DNA from: Epiperipatus broadwayi
Taxonomy: Eukaryota; Onychophora; Udeonychophora; Euonychophora; Peripatidae
Length of the DNA stretch: 64,000 nt
Assembly (NCBI GenBank): GCA_028023455.1
Contig: JAQFVV010006208.1
Location: 9,346,963-9,410,962, forward strand
Reading direction: 5' to 3'
The notes beneath the pieces were generated by a model. That model saw nothing but the letters and a program-made list of their open reading frames with translations, was not told where the DNA came from and did not search any database. Position numbers and translations under genes: made by a program. Shown piece by piece: positions 1 through 11,595 of this stretch (its first letter is position 1; each line of letters opens with the position of its first letter).

Positions 1-3000
1 ACTTCAATTAATTATTTACTAATTATAGCAGTTTTTAAAAAAACTGTAATTTTTTTACAAAGATGTCTGCCATTTCTTTTAAATGGCAGCCATTTTGTAA
101 AACTATTGATATAAGATTTTAACATGATTAAATACTATCTTCACAAGATAAAATGGTGAGATTAATTCTCCCCAAAACTATAATATAAGATGTAAACATT
201 ATGTAAGTAAAAACAGTTAAATGTTATACAATGTAACGGTCATATTTGTACATTCACGCAACAAAATCCAGAGTTCTGGTAAATTACAGTAAAGTTGATT
301 CACATGAGGGGTTGAGACCTCGAATCTGACTCAACTCCTTTACCAGCTCTTCACATTTTAATACCCTATGAATGATATTTATGAGGTTACACTTGGTCTC
401 AATTTTCTTTGCGGGCCGGCTGAGAAAAGGGTGAAAAATGAGACTCGGGAAACTTAATAATTAATAATAATATTAAATAGGCACACACTTATGGCTTATA
501 GCTAATGCATATACATGTACTAATAAATTTATACTAGTTGGGTTGATCTGGAGTGGATTACAAGACATACACTAAACACTATTAAATTTTAAATATCTTT
601 AATAAATAAAATAAACAGTGGATTAATATAAATAACAAAAGATGTGCATTGGTTGCAAAGTTTTACGCATGGAGGCATTACAATAAGGATGAAATAATTT
701 AAATTACAGAGGTTTCATCTTATTCAGAATGCACTTTATACATATATTATTATCTGTGATTGAGATTCATGCCTATATATATATATATATGATATGCCAA
801 CTATTCCTAGGTTTGCTACTCAGAAGCCAAATATTATTGGGATGGTACTGTAATGGTAAGAACTCATATGCCTTGTTAACTTGTTGCAGAATTCCACCAC
901 CAGGCTCAAAGACCAGCATAACAGGTGAGTTCAGGGCCTGTGGTGTCGTGTTCGAACCTGAGCAGTGTATTTTACAATGAACAACTACAGGACAACGGGT
1001 TTGCCAAAACAATAGCAAATATCTTTCTAGGCCTGGTGGTCAGGTAGATACAGAGACCCCACTAATTTACATTAACACTATGGGTTACGATTGTTTGATG
1101 CCTTATCATGATCGAGATGAGATACCTTGAGTCATAATGTTAGAAATAACAGACAAGCAGACATAGGTAGAAATCTAAATAAATATTAACATTCATAAGC
1201 TAACTTACATGAGGAAACCTGAACAATATAAACTCTACACAGCTTTTATCTTAGCTTACATTTAATTTTACATGTTACTCAGGTATCATTAAATAATTAT
1301 ATCCCATGCCTCACAGCTAAATATAAAATTTATGCAAGATTATAATACGAGATCAAATATGCATGCACTTGCCAACCCAGCGACCACCATACATATGTTG
1401 AGAAAGAATCTATTAAGTTGGGTCCATTAATAAAGCCTTTAATGTGCAAGGCATGGAAATGGTTCTTAGCATAGATATTTAGGACTACAAATATAATGAT
1501 CTGTGATGGGCGCAAATAATGCAGGGTATTTAGGAAGAACAGGCTTCGCTATTGCGAAAGCATTTGGAAGCTCCAGAGATGGGAGGACGGCCAAACATCG
1601 GGCCGAAACGTTCAGAGTAGTCACATAAGTAATATCGGTGAGGTCTTCGCCTTTCCATTTCCGACCACGTGACAAGGTCAGCACCCATGGGATCATTTCT
1701 TTATGTCCTATTATCTGGGAGCAAATTTAGGAGAAGGATACGTCTACTCTGTTTCCATGGCTTAAATGACTAGCATCTATACGCTCTAGCACATCTCACA
1801 AGTCAAAGTAAAACATTAATCATTATTACATTTTATAAATAGAGAATCCATTTCCAATCCCCCACACTGCTTAACTGAATTAATATTTGCCCAAAATGTA
1901 GTGATATTACAGGTTAATTAGGTTGTTATACTACAGTCCAATACAAAACTCAACACAATAGGGGATGATGACCAAGGTGGCCAGCACGCTGTACTAAAAT
2001 TTATATAATCTCGCCTCAATATCATTTATAATAAAATATAAAATAATCAACTTATAATTCCCGAGCTGACTGTTTATAAAAAAGAATATTACGAAATAGA
2101 AATGTGCGCCAATGAGCAGTGATTATTAACGAGTTTATTTATGATATAATATCAGCTCGGAAATCGTGTAGGCATGAAATATAACACAAAACAAAATAGT
2201 AAATAAATAGATACCCAAGTAAATAGATATGAAAGGATAGGCTTGATTAGATTTATATAATACATTAAACAGAATTTCATTTAAGATTCACGAGGTGAGG
2301 GTAAGATTTCAAATTTACGGAAAACAATATAATAGAAATTTAAGAGTCCTAAAGAAAGTCTTTAATCTTGGGTATCATTTACCTTTGATTATTTGAAGTG
2401 TGCACACTGTTTGTAGAATCCAGGGTTCATTCATTAATAGTATCATTTCTATTATTCTAATAAGCATTCACATTATGAATCCGTAGGCAGCAGTCTGGCT
2501 TTGATTTGTTTCACTTAGATTGAATGGGAAGTTCAGCATTTCCATAGCCATAGGTCGGAGGATTATAGTGATGGCCTCTACTCTTCGTACATTGCCACAT
2601 TATACTCAAATCAACATGCTTTTCTTTTTTTTTTTTATATGAAACTTTGGCTTTTATTACTTTTTTATCTTTCGGATCCATTGCATTGTGCATCATAAAA
2701 CCAACAGGTCTCTCAGGTCGGCGCTATTATTATTCCCCCAGGTAAAAGATGCATTAGTGGCCCATGTTGAGATCATGATTTCAATCCAGCCACATTTTTC
2801 TCTACTTCGATTTGGTAGCTTAGAAGCACATGGTGAAATCGCGATTTCAATCTGACCACTTTTACTTTACTTTTTTTTTTTTGTTTACATTTGACCTATT
2901 TAAAAAATGCTTTTAACAAAATTACTTAATGACGAGTTTCAGGAATATTTTTCAGCTCTATCCCTTTTTCCCCTCCCACTATAACTTGTAATTTTGACAG

Positions 3001-3060
3001 AAGACCCAAGGAGATTTCTATTTACATCGATTTATAACGCTTTAAAGTTCTTAATAAAAT
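1..3060. other. AT-rich non-coding stretch
   Basis: No reading frame here resembles a known protein, and the short open frames have no coding signature. Three minor items are visible. A B-box-like GTGTTCGAACC lies near 947-957. A degenerate hammerhead-like motif lies near 1567-1613 and is listed separately. An imperfect direct repeat of about 40 bp (GATTTCAATC core) lies at about 2760-2865. Short poly(T) and poly(A) tracts are scattered through the stretch. Confidence 0.6.
1567..1613 (+). other. Degenerate hammerhead-like relic
   Basis: The stretch holds GGGAGGA where a hammerhead core CTGAGGA would sit. A stem II of GGCC/GGCC (with a G to spare) follows, closed by a loop, and then GAAACGTTC. 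The first two core bases are wrong, and the expected GAAACGTC has become GAAACGTTC. If it derives from a hammerhead of the animal GAAACGTC type it is inactive. The match could also be chance. Confidence 0.25.
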
Positions 3061-3069
3061 ATTATTTAA

Positions 3070-3306
3070 AGTAATGTCCCAACTCCTCACTGAAGAGACC
3101 CATAGGTCGAAACCGGTCTGGGAATGGGGACAATCCAAGATAAAAATGATTTGAATGTCTTCTCTTGTAGTAGCATTTATTATAAATAAAAAAAAAAAAA
3201 AGCTTGTTTAGAGCTATTAGCATGCTCTTAATTTTACATATTTGTAAGTGCAAGCTATATATGTCATGTGATATCTGACTTGTTATTATTACTAGTATTA
3301 AGTTAA
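3070..3306 (+). mobile_element. Solo partial copy of HHR element family A
   Basis: This stretch matches the 420 bp unit that is tandemly repeated at 9835-11687. It starts at the ribozyme (GTCCCAAC...) and runs through the ATCCAAGATAAAAATG block, a poly(A) tract of 13 at 3188-3200, the AGCTTGTTTAGAGC block and the TTGTTATTATTACTA end. The second half of the unit, beginning at the GCTGTTTGGC block, is absent. Small differences from the array units show it is an older or independent insertion. I see no convincing TSD. Confidence 0.75.
3076..3131 (+). ncRNA. Type I hammerhead ribozyme, family A (solo copy)
   Basis: All conserved core elements are present: CTGAAGA (3090-3096; position 7 may be any base), stem II GACC/GGTC closed by loop CATA, GAAA (3109-3112), and stem III ACC/GGT followed by C3118. 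This gives a GUC cleavage triplet. Stem I pairs TCCTCA with TGGGAA (one T.G wobble, slightly weaker than the array copies) and then GTCCC with GGGAC across an internal loop. Stem III is the self-complementary ACCGGT, which favours a dimeric fold. By sequence this copy looks capable of cleavage, which is inferred and not shown. Confidence 0.8.
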
Positions 3307-3339
3307 AATAAATCTTAACTGTAAACATATTTTATTTTG

Positions 3340-4336
3340 TATTATTGGTATTTATGAATTTATCGATTATTTTGAATGTGATATAACTTTAAAACTTATC
3401 TCTTATACCGGAGTGTGTGCGTGTATACGATTTTTTTAATTAAAATGTACATATAATTTATAATAATACCCGCACACAGTCCAATGTCTGAGGTTTGAAC
3501 TTGAGTAAAATGATAATAATGGGTGAGAGGTGAAGAATTGATAGAACTGAGGTGAAACTAAGATTTGGATTCAAATCTTACTGTTTCAATACAAATAAAA
3601 CATTAATTTATTCATTCTAATATATTATCTATGAGCAATAAGTACGCTCAAATACAGATTCCCTAAGTGAACCAGATTCCTTGTTCAGACTAATGCTGGA
3701 TTTTAATAATAGGGCAGAATGAACTGGTTGCTGTAGCAGGCTTCTGATACTATAGCACTAAAATACTAAATTAAGGGGTACAGTTATGAATGTATAGTTA
3801 TTCACGGGATTCAATATCTAGTACTCAGTTCCCTTGGACTGTATGACTTGCTAGCATAATATAGAACATTAGTTTGGGGTGTTGGAGCAGCTTTGAAAGT
3901 GGTTCTGGGAGCAGCTTCGAAAGTGGTTCTGGACCCTCATGTTCCAGTTCTAAGATTGCTGTCCAAACTAAATAATGGGGTGGTTTATCACTATGAGCCC
4001 ATTTTAAAAAGAAAGCGTAGTAAGGTGTAAATACACATATAGTGTTTAGTAAAAACACATTCATAATGCTTATAAAATATTAATAAAATTAAAGACAAAT
4101 TTATATGTGCTAAATTCTATCATTTCGTTGAGCGAAACTACCTTGACCCAGTTCTCAAATTAGCATACCTTAATCATGCTAAGAGAGGTTCATTAATAGC
4201 AATCTTGTTTAGAAATAGTGAATCTGTATATATTATATAATAAACTAGGGAGGAGAAAGCATATTTTGGGTGTTATGACATTTACCAATATGTCCTTAAG
4301 TATCATCTCTGCCATTATCTAACTAATATATATAGA
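3340..4336. other. AT-rich non-coding stretch
   Basis: I see no coding region or recognisable repeat. One imperfect direct repeat of about 24 bp, with the core GCAGCTTTGAAAGTGGTTCT, occurs twice at about 3887-3932. Otherwise the sequence is unstructured. Confidence 0.6.
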
Positions 4337-4338
4337 TA

Positions 4339-5687
4339 CACCTGGGTCTCGTTTTACGCGATAGATAGACTCCTCAGAAAACACGCGCAAATGAAATCGC
4401 GCAAAAATAGACGTAACTTACATTGAAAAAGGGGGGATGCGGTCTGTGATTTTTCAAAATTCGCGTAAAAGCAAAGCACCAACGTAAAATTACTTTAAAA
4501 TTCGCGCAAAAAAAAAAAAAAAAGGAAATAAAATATGACTAATAAAAAATTTCAAATTTGAAAAAAATTGATACAAGACAAACTTTTTTTAACTAGAATA
4601 TTTAATTTTATTCAAAATAATATATTTTTATGCATAATTTACAGCACAGTAATTTACATTTTTTTATACACGTTTTAATTATTATCGCTATTTGCCAAAA
4701 AACACGTTCGTTTGCAAACTGGCAAAAAATCAATTTTTCACAAGAAGAAATACAACTAGCGCCAACTTCACACTCATGTTGTGTCAATGATTTTCTGGTG
4801 ACAACGTAATTAGTAATTAATCTTCGAGATGATGATTTTATTAATTGTTTATGAAACTAACAACTAAAAATTAAATTCTTATTTTTGTCTTCAATTTTTT
4901 AATTTTCAATTCCGTTTAAAAATCAAATTTCACATCACATTAATTTCAAGTCGCCGTAATTTTTAAATTGTTAATTACAATTAAAAATCAGATTTTAATT
5001 TTTAATTGTCAAATTTAATTGTGCCCACTGCTATTACTCACCTTTTAAAAATAAACTTGTGGACATTAAATGATTAATAATTGATTACATTCTTTTTTAA
5101 CTAAAAATTAAATTCTTATTTTTGTCTTTAATTTTTTAATTTTCAATTCCGTTTAAAAATCAAATTTCACATCACATTAATTTCAAGTCACCGTAATTTT
5201 TAAATTGTTAATTACAATTAAAAATCAGATTTTAATTTTTAATTGTCAAATTTAATTGTGTCCACTGCTATTACTCACCTTTTAAAAATAAACTTGTGGA
5301 CACTAAATGATTAATAATTGATTACATTCTTTTTTAAAAAGCAAAAACAGAATGTGATTTAAAATGCAAAATTAACACGCACAATGTTTGAACAAATTTA
5401 CATTATAATCTTGTAAAATTTAATGTGTGTATACATAAAATGTGGAAATCATGATTTTAATTTCATTATTGCATAAAATTTTACTATTATAAAGCACTGA
5501 AAATATTGAAATTACTAAGATGAAAGTCGAATTCCAATAATGTGCTATTACTTTCAATATAACGTAAGTGCACGAAATTTATTATTTAAAGTAATAACGC
5601 ATTATCGGAGTTCGACTTCCGGTGAAACATGAATCGTGTAACTTCAAATTCGTGTTAAATAAGTCTGTGTAAAAAGAGACCCAGGTG
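4339..5687. mobile_element. Non-autonomous TIR DNA transposon (about 1.35 kb)
   Basis: The ends are inverted: CACCTGGGTCTC at 4339-4350 and GAGACCCAGGTG at 5676-5687. Partial similarity continues inward (GTTTTACGCG against TTTTTACACA). TA lies immediately outside each end (4337-4338 and 5688-5689), which fits a TA target duplication of the Tc1/mariner/pogo type. No transposase frame is present. Internally there is a 238 bp tandem duplication, and near the right end an inverted pair around 5525-5620 (GTCGAATTCC.../...GGAGTTCGAC). Assignment to Tc1/mariner is inference from the ends only. Confidence 0.65.
4863..5338. repeat. 238 bp tandem duplication inside the TIR element
   Basis: Two copies start at 4863 and 5101 with the block CTAAAAATTAAATTC and end with GATTACATTCTTTTTTAA. 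They differ at only a few positions (for example TCGCCG against TCACCG), so the duplication is recent relative to the other repeats in the window. Confidence 0.85.
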
Positions 5688-5699
5688 TATATTAATAAC

Positions 5700-6320
5700 T
5701 CGTAAACCTTAATAAACAAACTAATACTTATTAACTATATAAATCGAGATAAAGAGCACTTAGCAATCTGTTGTTATCTCTTAGAATAGATTTCAAAGGA
5801 GAGATTTGTGTCATCTAAAAGATGATGAGAAAGTTACGTGGCGTATCACAAAAGTTTACTAAGTTACTTATCTCTTCTTTGAAATTATGGCATACCACAA
5901 CATATAAATTAAGAATGAAATAAAGTAATCAAATAGAATAAGCATGGTTGCAGATTATAAAAGTTAAATAATAACTGATTACAGTTATTACATTTGAAGA
6001 GAAGTTATTTTAAAATTACATTTATATTTATAGGCAAGATGATTACAGTTATATTTACATTTAGAGACTATTTTACAAGAGTTTAATTAATCGAAAATTA
6101 ATAATTACTGTATGTTCATTATGGATAGCTAGCTTAAGGAATTTATTAAGAATTTTAAAGAGATTTATAGAGCTCTGGAGAAGAAATATTACCAATTTTC
6201 TTCTATGCTGCGTTGTCCAACATTTAAAATAGGCACTGGCACTTCTTCAGCAAAAATAAGCTAGTTTTAGCTAAATTGGACAATATCAGCAAAAAAAAGG
6301 TATTGTCATTGTAATAGTCA
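5700..6320. other. AT-rich non-coding stretch
   Basis: I see no gene or repeat structure beyond short A/T runs. The right part precedes the TSD of the family B foldback that begins at 6336. Confidence 0.5.
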
Positions 6321-6496
6321 TTTTATTTTTATCTTAAGCCATCAAACATCACATGATCACCATTCTTTATGCTTATACAAACTGGTTTTCACAGAGGCAC
6401 AACTCTCTATTCAGTAGCGCCACTCAGGGCAAGCCAAGAGTAATCACAAGATGCAGAAAAATTTGTGTATAAAATCTCTATCTAGTACCTACTCAT

Positions 6497-6551
6497 CCAA
6501 TATCCCTAGACTAGTTTCTAGCCTGTGGCTTTCATCAGTGAGGAGCCTTGG
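6497..6551 (-). ncRNA. Hammerhead ribozyme, family B (copy 1a)
   Basis: On minus the order is CCAAGGC-TCCTCA, CTGATGA, AAGCC-ACA-GGCTA, GAAA, CTAGTC, TAGGGATATTGG. Stem II has four pairs (AGCC/GGCT) above an A.A mismatch at the base, where natural ribozymes normally have G-C. Stem III is the self-complementary ACTAGT with a GUC cleavage triplet. Stem I pairs TCCTCA with TAGGGA-like sequence and CCAA with TTGG across an internal loop. Activity is plausible but may be reduced by the A.A base. Confidence 0.65.
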
Positions 6552-6982
6552 ATCTGAGAGTACTGCACCTTGATCTTAGGATCTAATGCAACCCTCCAGC
6601 AGCCACCTCTACTTTTTTAAATAACTATAAAGCTTTGAGTCCAAAATGAAAACATAATAATAGTAGTATAGATCCGAACTCGGTTCAACATCCATATTTT
6701 TTGGTATCCTTGGTTTTTTAATAATCACAGTCACCATAATCCTACTGGGCAGCATTGGTATTAAACCATCTAATATAACATGATCACCATTCTTTATGCT
6801 TACACAAGCTGTTTTTCACAAAGGCAATACTCTCCATACAGTAGCACTACTCTATGCAATCCAGAATAATCAATGGATGCAGAAAGGTTTGTGTATAAAA
6901 TTTATATCTAGTGCCTACTCATTTAATATCTCCAGACTAGTTTTTGGCTTGTGGCTTTCATCTAAGTGCAATGCTCTCATAT

Positions 6983-7036
6983 CCAAGGCTCCTCACTGAT
7001 GAAAGCCACAATCTAGAAACTAATCTGAGGATATTG
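6983..7036 (+). ncRNA. Degenerate family B hammerhead (copy 1b)
   Basis: CTGATGA and GAAA are intact, but stem II (AAGCC.../...ATCTA) no longer pairs, stem III is ACTAAT and the stem I partner TTGG is TTGA. It is probably inactive. It forms the right arm of the copy 1 palindrome. Confidence 0.55.
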
Positions 7037-7140
7037 AATTAATAGTCACTAGATAGGGATTTTATGCACAAACCTTCCTAGATCCTTTGATTACTCTGGC
7101 TTGCCCTGCGCGGTGCTGATGGAGAGTTTATTTCTATCTT

Positions 7141-7500
7141 CTATAACAATTAAACTATTGTGTGGATGATTTCGATTTTAGCCTAGCAAATGCTGTTGGA
7201 TATATACTCTTTCTTCTATCTATTTCTAAGTACAGCTTTACACATCATAATTTTAGTATAATGATACTCTAATTATTTAGATTAGGGGTTCTCTTTGTAG
7301 TATAAGAATCAAAAATATAGATACCATCATAAAAGCATTTTCTGATTAAAAATCAACGCATCCTAAATGGAGTGTTATCATCAAAAATAAAACATTTTAT
7401 AATTTATATCATTCATTTATATTCATAATGAAACTTCTTCATTATAATAAAAAATAAATATACTATATGTTGTAGTAAATAGTGGTTAATATAAAACAAT
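7141..7500. other. AT-rich spacer
   Basis: I see nothing recognisable between the family B foldback and the 3' end of the hAT transposase relic. Confidence 0.5.
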
Positions 7501-7508
7501 AGCAAATT

Positions 7509-9190
7509 TTAAGATTTACTATTGATGAGGATTAATGCAACGAATGAGTCTGTGTTATTGTAACCAAATTTTGATATATCGGGCTTTGTCTTCATTAACT
7601 TCAAGCGCAAGTTAGCTTCAAGTTGCAACCATGTCCTATATTCATTTTTAATTAATAGCATGGCTGAAAATCCAGTTTTGCAAAGATATGATGTGTTGAA
7701 AGGCATTAAAAATTTTATCGCTTTCTCGGAAATATACTTATATTCATCTCTTCTTTTTAACCAAAAATTGCATAAGTTATCTTTTTTGAACTCATTCATG
7801 AGATTTCTGTCATATGAAATATCCTAAAAACTGATCTCTTTCTCGAACTGAAACATTATCTAGCACAGTATCCGAAATAGAAAATGGATCTCTTATTCAA
7901 CATTCATTTTCAATATTTTCAGGAAAGTAGGAATGAAAATTGTTAACAAATCTTATGCAGTATTTTTCTTTATTGTCAGTTAGTTGCTCAGTCAGCGACA
8001 GATTATTTTCCTGGAGAAACTCTTATAATGTTGATAATGGAACAACTTTCTGGTTGTTGACATCCTTAATTATGTATTCTAGTTTTTTCACAGCTACATT
8101 TATTTTGTCATGTACAGTAAAGATAGTTATATTGGAACTTTGTAAAGTATATTTCAGGTCATTCAGTTTTCCAAAATATGCTAAATGTTGTAACCAGAGT
8201 TCATGATGGAGTTCAGATTTGGATTCTGTCAGGAATATTTGAGCTTCTGAAAGTAATTCACAAAGTTTAGTTAAAATTTGTCCCTTTGACAGTGACCACA
8301 CTTTAGTATGTAAAAGGAGCACATTGTGATTACTACTCATTTCATTGCACAAAGTTGTAAACGGTCGTGAATTAGGGGCCCGACATGTAATAAAATGCAC
8401 TCTTTACGGATTGATCTAAAGCAGTCTTTAATCCCGTGGGCATTGTTTTGGTAGCTAATGCTTTGTGATGTATGCTGCAATGTGTGAACTTTCTGGTGCA
8501 ACTTCTTTACCATGGCAACCTGTTATTGAGCATGCACCATCAGAACACACTCCTACACATGTTTACAATTTATTTCAAGGCCAGTGATGACCTAGTTAAT
8601 TTTCTTAAAAATCTTATCCACTGTGGTATGATTTGGAAGATGCTCACAGAATAAGAGTTCTTCATCTATGACTAGTTCTCTTTCAAATAGAATTTAAGCC
8701 ATCAGTGTGCAAAGTTAATTACATCTGTGCTTTCATCGAACTGAATTGCAAAATATTTGCTTTGGTTTATGTTTTCGATTAGTGTTTGTTTTACTTGAGC
8801 TGCAATTTTGTTATTCATTGTGAAACCATATCATTTGACAAAGAAGCGACATTCAACCTGACTGTTGCAGTAGGGTGCCAAGAATGGGCATCCCAATATC
8901 TTTAGCTGCAGGTAATATTAAAGATTCCCCAATAGTATGTGGTTTTGCAGTATGAGCAATTCTCAAACTAACCTTCCCTGCTCGGTTGATTGTGGTGAAA
9001 GGATGAAGTGAACATATGTTAGTTTTCATTTTAGCTCATTTTTATTTTAAAAAGTCGAGAGGTCTACCTGTTAAGCTGGCATGTTTATTTTGAAAATGCC
9101 GTAGCAGAAGCGATGGTTTTATCAAGTGATTTGAAAATTGTTCCTAACAAATAACACACTTGAACCTAGGGCCATTTTCATCCTCGTGCT
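7509..9190 (-). pseudogene. hAT transposase relic with BED zinc finger (ZBED5-like)
   Basis: Read on minus, this is a decayed hAT-superfamily transposase. The N-terminal end (about 9190-9043) encodes a BED-type finger: CVIC, then an in-frame TAG, then RHFQNKH and GRPLDFLK. The middle (about 8830-8700) reads MNNKIAAQVKQTL...FAIQFDEST, the family's conserved catalytic-aspartate block. At 8400-8023 it reads LCNEMSSNHNVLLLHTKV.SLSKGQ, the LLHTEVRWLSRG block. The C-terminal dimerisation block (7799-7509) reads FWLKRRDEY...FLMPFNTSYLCKTGFSAMLLIKNEYR...LRLKL. Many stops and frameshifts interrupt it, so it is not functional. The match is to hAT proteins related to vertebrate ZBED5 and SCAND3, recognised from conserved blocks and not from a search. 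Confidence 0.85.
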
Positions 9191-9199
9191 AAAAAAATC

Positions 9200-9820
9200 C
9201 ACCAAGTAAATTTTTATTATACTTTCTTGTAGCAGTAGCATTTTGTTTTCTGGATGCTTCTTGAGATTCAGGATTAAAATTAGAAGTGCTAGCTGTAGCA
9301 GTATCTTCTGCCTGCCGTTTTTCCCTTTGATTTTTCTATTCCTAACCATTTGTCCATAAAACAGGATTAGGCCTAAAAAAAATAAATAAATCAAATATAT
9401 AAATATAAGCAATCTATATCACATTAAAATGATTACATTCGCATCAGATGATTAAAAATAAATAATAATAAAGTATATAATAATAAAATAAATAAAATTA
9501 ATAGTTGATGATAACAATACCAATTAAAAGTGTATTAAAGATTTAAATCAATATTTAAAAAATTATGTTCATATCCCAAATTTAAAAAAATCAAACAAAA
9601 ATTAATAAATATAGATTTAAAAAACTAGCTAAAAACAATGCTTCTTTGGAAAAAAAGAAAGAAGCAAAAATATAAAAGTCAAATTTGCTCCTTATCGTTA
9701 CTCGCAGTCTCTAGTAATAACAGCAATAGCAAACCAGCTAAAAACTTTTTCACAGGATGCACCTTTTTTCAAAAGCGGCCTACTCTACTCTAACTGATTG
9801 TTCTTTGCAACGTGAATTTA
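9200..9820. other. AT-rich stretch upstream of the hAT relic
   Basis: A 96-codon minus frame at 9122-9412 partly overlaps the BED finger region in another frame and is not a gene. The rest is A/T-rich with no recognisable feature. It ends at the TSD of the family A array. Confidence 0.5.
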
Positions 9821-9821
9821 T

Positions 9822-9834
9822 TTAAATCTTTTGT
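9822..9834 (+). repeat. Left 13 bp target-site duplication of the family A array
   Basis: TTAAATCTTTTGT is identical to 11688-11700. The two copies bracket the whole 1,853 bp array, so the array was probably inserted as one piece. Confidence 0.8.
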
Positions 9835-10120
9835 AGTAATAATAACAAGTCAGGTGTCACATGACTTATATATAGCTTGCACTTACAAATATGTAAAATT
9901 AAGAGCGTGCTAATAGCTCTAAACCACCCATAGGTCGAAACCGGTCTGGGGATGGGGACAATCCAAGATAAAAATGATTTGAATGCCTTCTCTTGTAGTA
10001 GCATTTATCATAAATAAAAAAAAAAGCTTGTTTAGAGCTATTAGCACGCTCTTAAGTTTACATATTTGTAAGTGCAAGCTATATATAAGTCATGTGACAC
10101 CTGACTTGTTATTATTACTA
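9835..10120. repeat. Inverted repeat at the left end of the family A array
   Basis: The left arm 9840-9926 (TAATAATAACAAGTC...GAGCGTGCTAATAGCTC) is complementary to the right arm at about 10030-10116. The incomplete first ribozyme (CATAGGTCGAAACCGGTC) lies between them, at the hairpin tip. This head-to-head start recurs in families B, C, D, E and T. Confidence 0.85.
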
Positions 10121-10325
10121 TTATTATTTTGCTGTTTGGCTTTAGCTAAATTAAAGAGCTAAGCCTACTAATATATGGAGTATCTGAATTAAGTTCAGGC
10201 CCATATGATTTTTTCAGTTGGAGAGCTGACTTTAAAGACATGTAGATGTCTAAAAGTTTCAGATCTTCTTCTAACAATTATCTTTTAGATAAATGCTTTG
10301 CTTGAGTTGGTATTTTAGATCTAAT

Positions 10326-10381
10326 GTCCCAACTCCTCACTGAAGAGACCCATAGGTCGAAACAGGTCTGGGGATGGGGAC
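10326..10381 (+). ncRNA. Type I hammerhead ribozyme, family A array unit 2
   Basis: Core CTGAAGA, stem II GACC-CATA-GGTC and GAAA are intact. Stem III is ACA/GGT with one A.G mismatch (CCGG became CAGG), and cleavage is expected after C10368 (GUC). Stem I pairs TCCTCA/TGGGGA and GTCCC/GGGAC across an internal loop. Confidence 0.82.
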
Positions 10382-10748
10382 AATCCAAGATAAAAATGAT
10401 TTGAATGCCTTCTCTTGTAGTAGCATTTATCATAAATAAAAAAAAAAAGCTTGTTTAGAGCTATTAGCACGCTCTTAATTTTACATATTTGTAAGTGCAA
10501 GCTATATATAAGTCATGTGACACCTGACTTGTTATTATTACTATTATTATTTTGCTGTTTGGCTTTAGCTAAATTAAAGAGCTAAGCCTACTAATATATG
10601 GAGTATCTGAATTAAGTTCAGGCCCATATGATTTTTTCAGTTGGAGAGCTGACTTTAAAGACATGTAGATGTCTAAAAGTTTCAGATCTTCTTCTAACAA
10701 TTATCTTTTAGATAAATGCTTTGCTTGAGTTGGTTTTTTAGATCTAAT

Positions 10749-10804
10749 GTCCCAACTCCTCACTGAAGAGACCCATAGGTCGAAACCGGTCTGGGGATGG
10801 GGAC
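10749..10804 (+). ncRNA. Type I hammerhead ribozyme, family A array unit 3
   Basis: Every conserved position is present: CTGAAGA, GACC-CATA-GGTC, GAAA, ACCGGT and C10791 (GUC triplet). Stem I has 6 pairs (one T.G wobble), a 3/2 nt internal loop and 5 more pairs. Cleavage here and in units 2 and 4 would release linear RNAs of 423 and 419 nt. Confidence 0.88.
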
Positions 10805-11167
10805 AATCCAAGATAAAAATGATTTGAATGCCTTCTCTTGTAGTAGCATTTATCATAAATAAAAAAAAAAGCTTGTTTAGAGCTATTAGCACGCTCTTAA
10901 GTTTACATATTTGTAGGTGCAAGCTATATATAAGTCAGGTGACACCTGACTTGTTATTATTACTATTATTATTTTGCTGTTGTGGCTTTAGCTAAATTAA
11001 AGAGCTAAGCCTACTAATATATGGAGTATCTGAATTAAGTTCAGGCCCATATGATTTTTTCAGTTGGAGAGCTGACTTTAAAGACATGTAGATGTCTAAA
11101 AGTTTCAGATCTTCTAACAATTATCTTTTAGATAAATGCTTTGCTTGAGTTGGTTTTTAGATCTAAT

Positions 11168-11223
11168 GTCCCAACTCCTCACTGAAGAGACCCATAGGTC
11201 GAAACCGGTCTGGGGATGGGGAC
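11168..11223 (+). ncRNA. Type I hammerhead ribozyme, family A array unit 4
   Basis: The ribozyme region is identical to unit 3, with predicted cleavage after C11210. The downstream poly(A) is longer (15 A), as expected of slippage. Confidence 0.88.
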
Positions 11224-11595
11224 AATCCAAGATAAAAATGATTTGAATGCCTTCTCTTGTAGTAGCATTTATCATAAATAAAAAAAAAAAAAAAGCTTGT
11301 TTAGAGCTATTAGCACGCTCTTAATTTTACATATTTGTAAGTGCAAGCTATATATAAGTCATGTGACACCTGACTTGTTATTATTACTATTATTATTTTG
11401 CTGTTGTTACTTTAGCTAAATTAAAGAGCTAAGCCTAGTAATATATGGAGTATCTGAATTAAGTTCAGGCCCATATGATTTTTTCAGTTGGAGAGCTGAC
11501 TTTAAAGACATGTAGATGTCTAAAAGTTTCAGATCTTCTTCTAACAATTATCTTTTAGATAAATGCTTTGCTTGAGTTGGTTTTTTAGATCTAAT

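Larger units (their letters stand above)
6336..7127. mobile_element. Foldback HHR element, family B, copy 1
   Basis: The insert contains one family B unit on minus (about 6336-6755), a second partial minus unit (6756-6960), then a plus half-unit (6961-7127), so it is partly tandem and partly palindromic. It is bounded by an imperfect 13 bp direct repeat (TTATTTTTATCTT at 6323-6335, TTATTTCTATCTT at 7128-7140; 12 of 13), read here as a TSD. The palindrome turns at 6960/6961, within the ribozyme core of the second minus unit. No coding capacity is seen. Confidence 0.75.

Noticed and set aside
729-1018. Overlapping 80-codon frames on both strands
   Set aside because: No conserved motif. The open state on both strands fits chance in a short less AT-rich stretch.
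4365-4400. CTGAGGA on minus near the left end of the TIR element
   Set aside because: No stem II can be formed and GAAA is GTAA. The position is explained by the TIR element.
8023-8400. 125-codon minus frame as an intact gene
   Set aside because: It is one block of the hAT relic. Flanking blocks of the same protein lie in other frames with stops.
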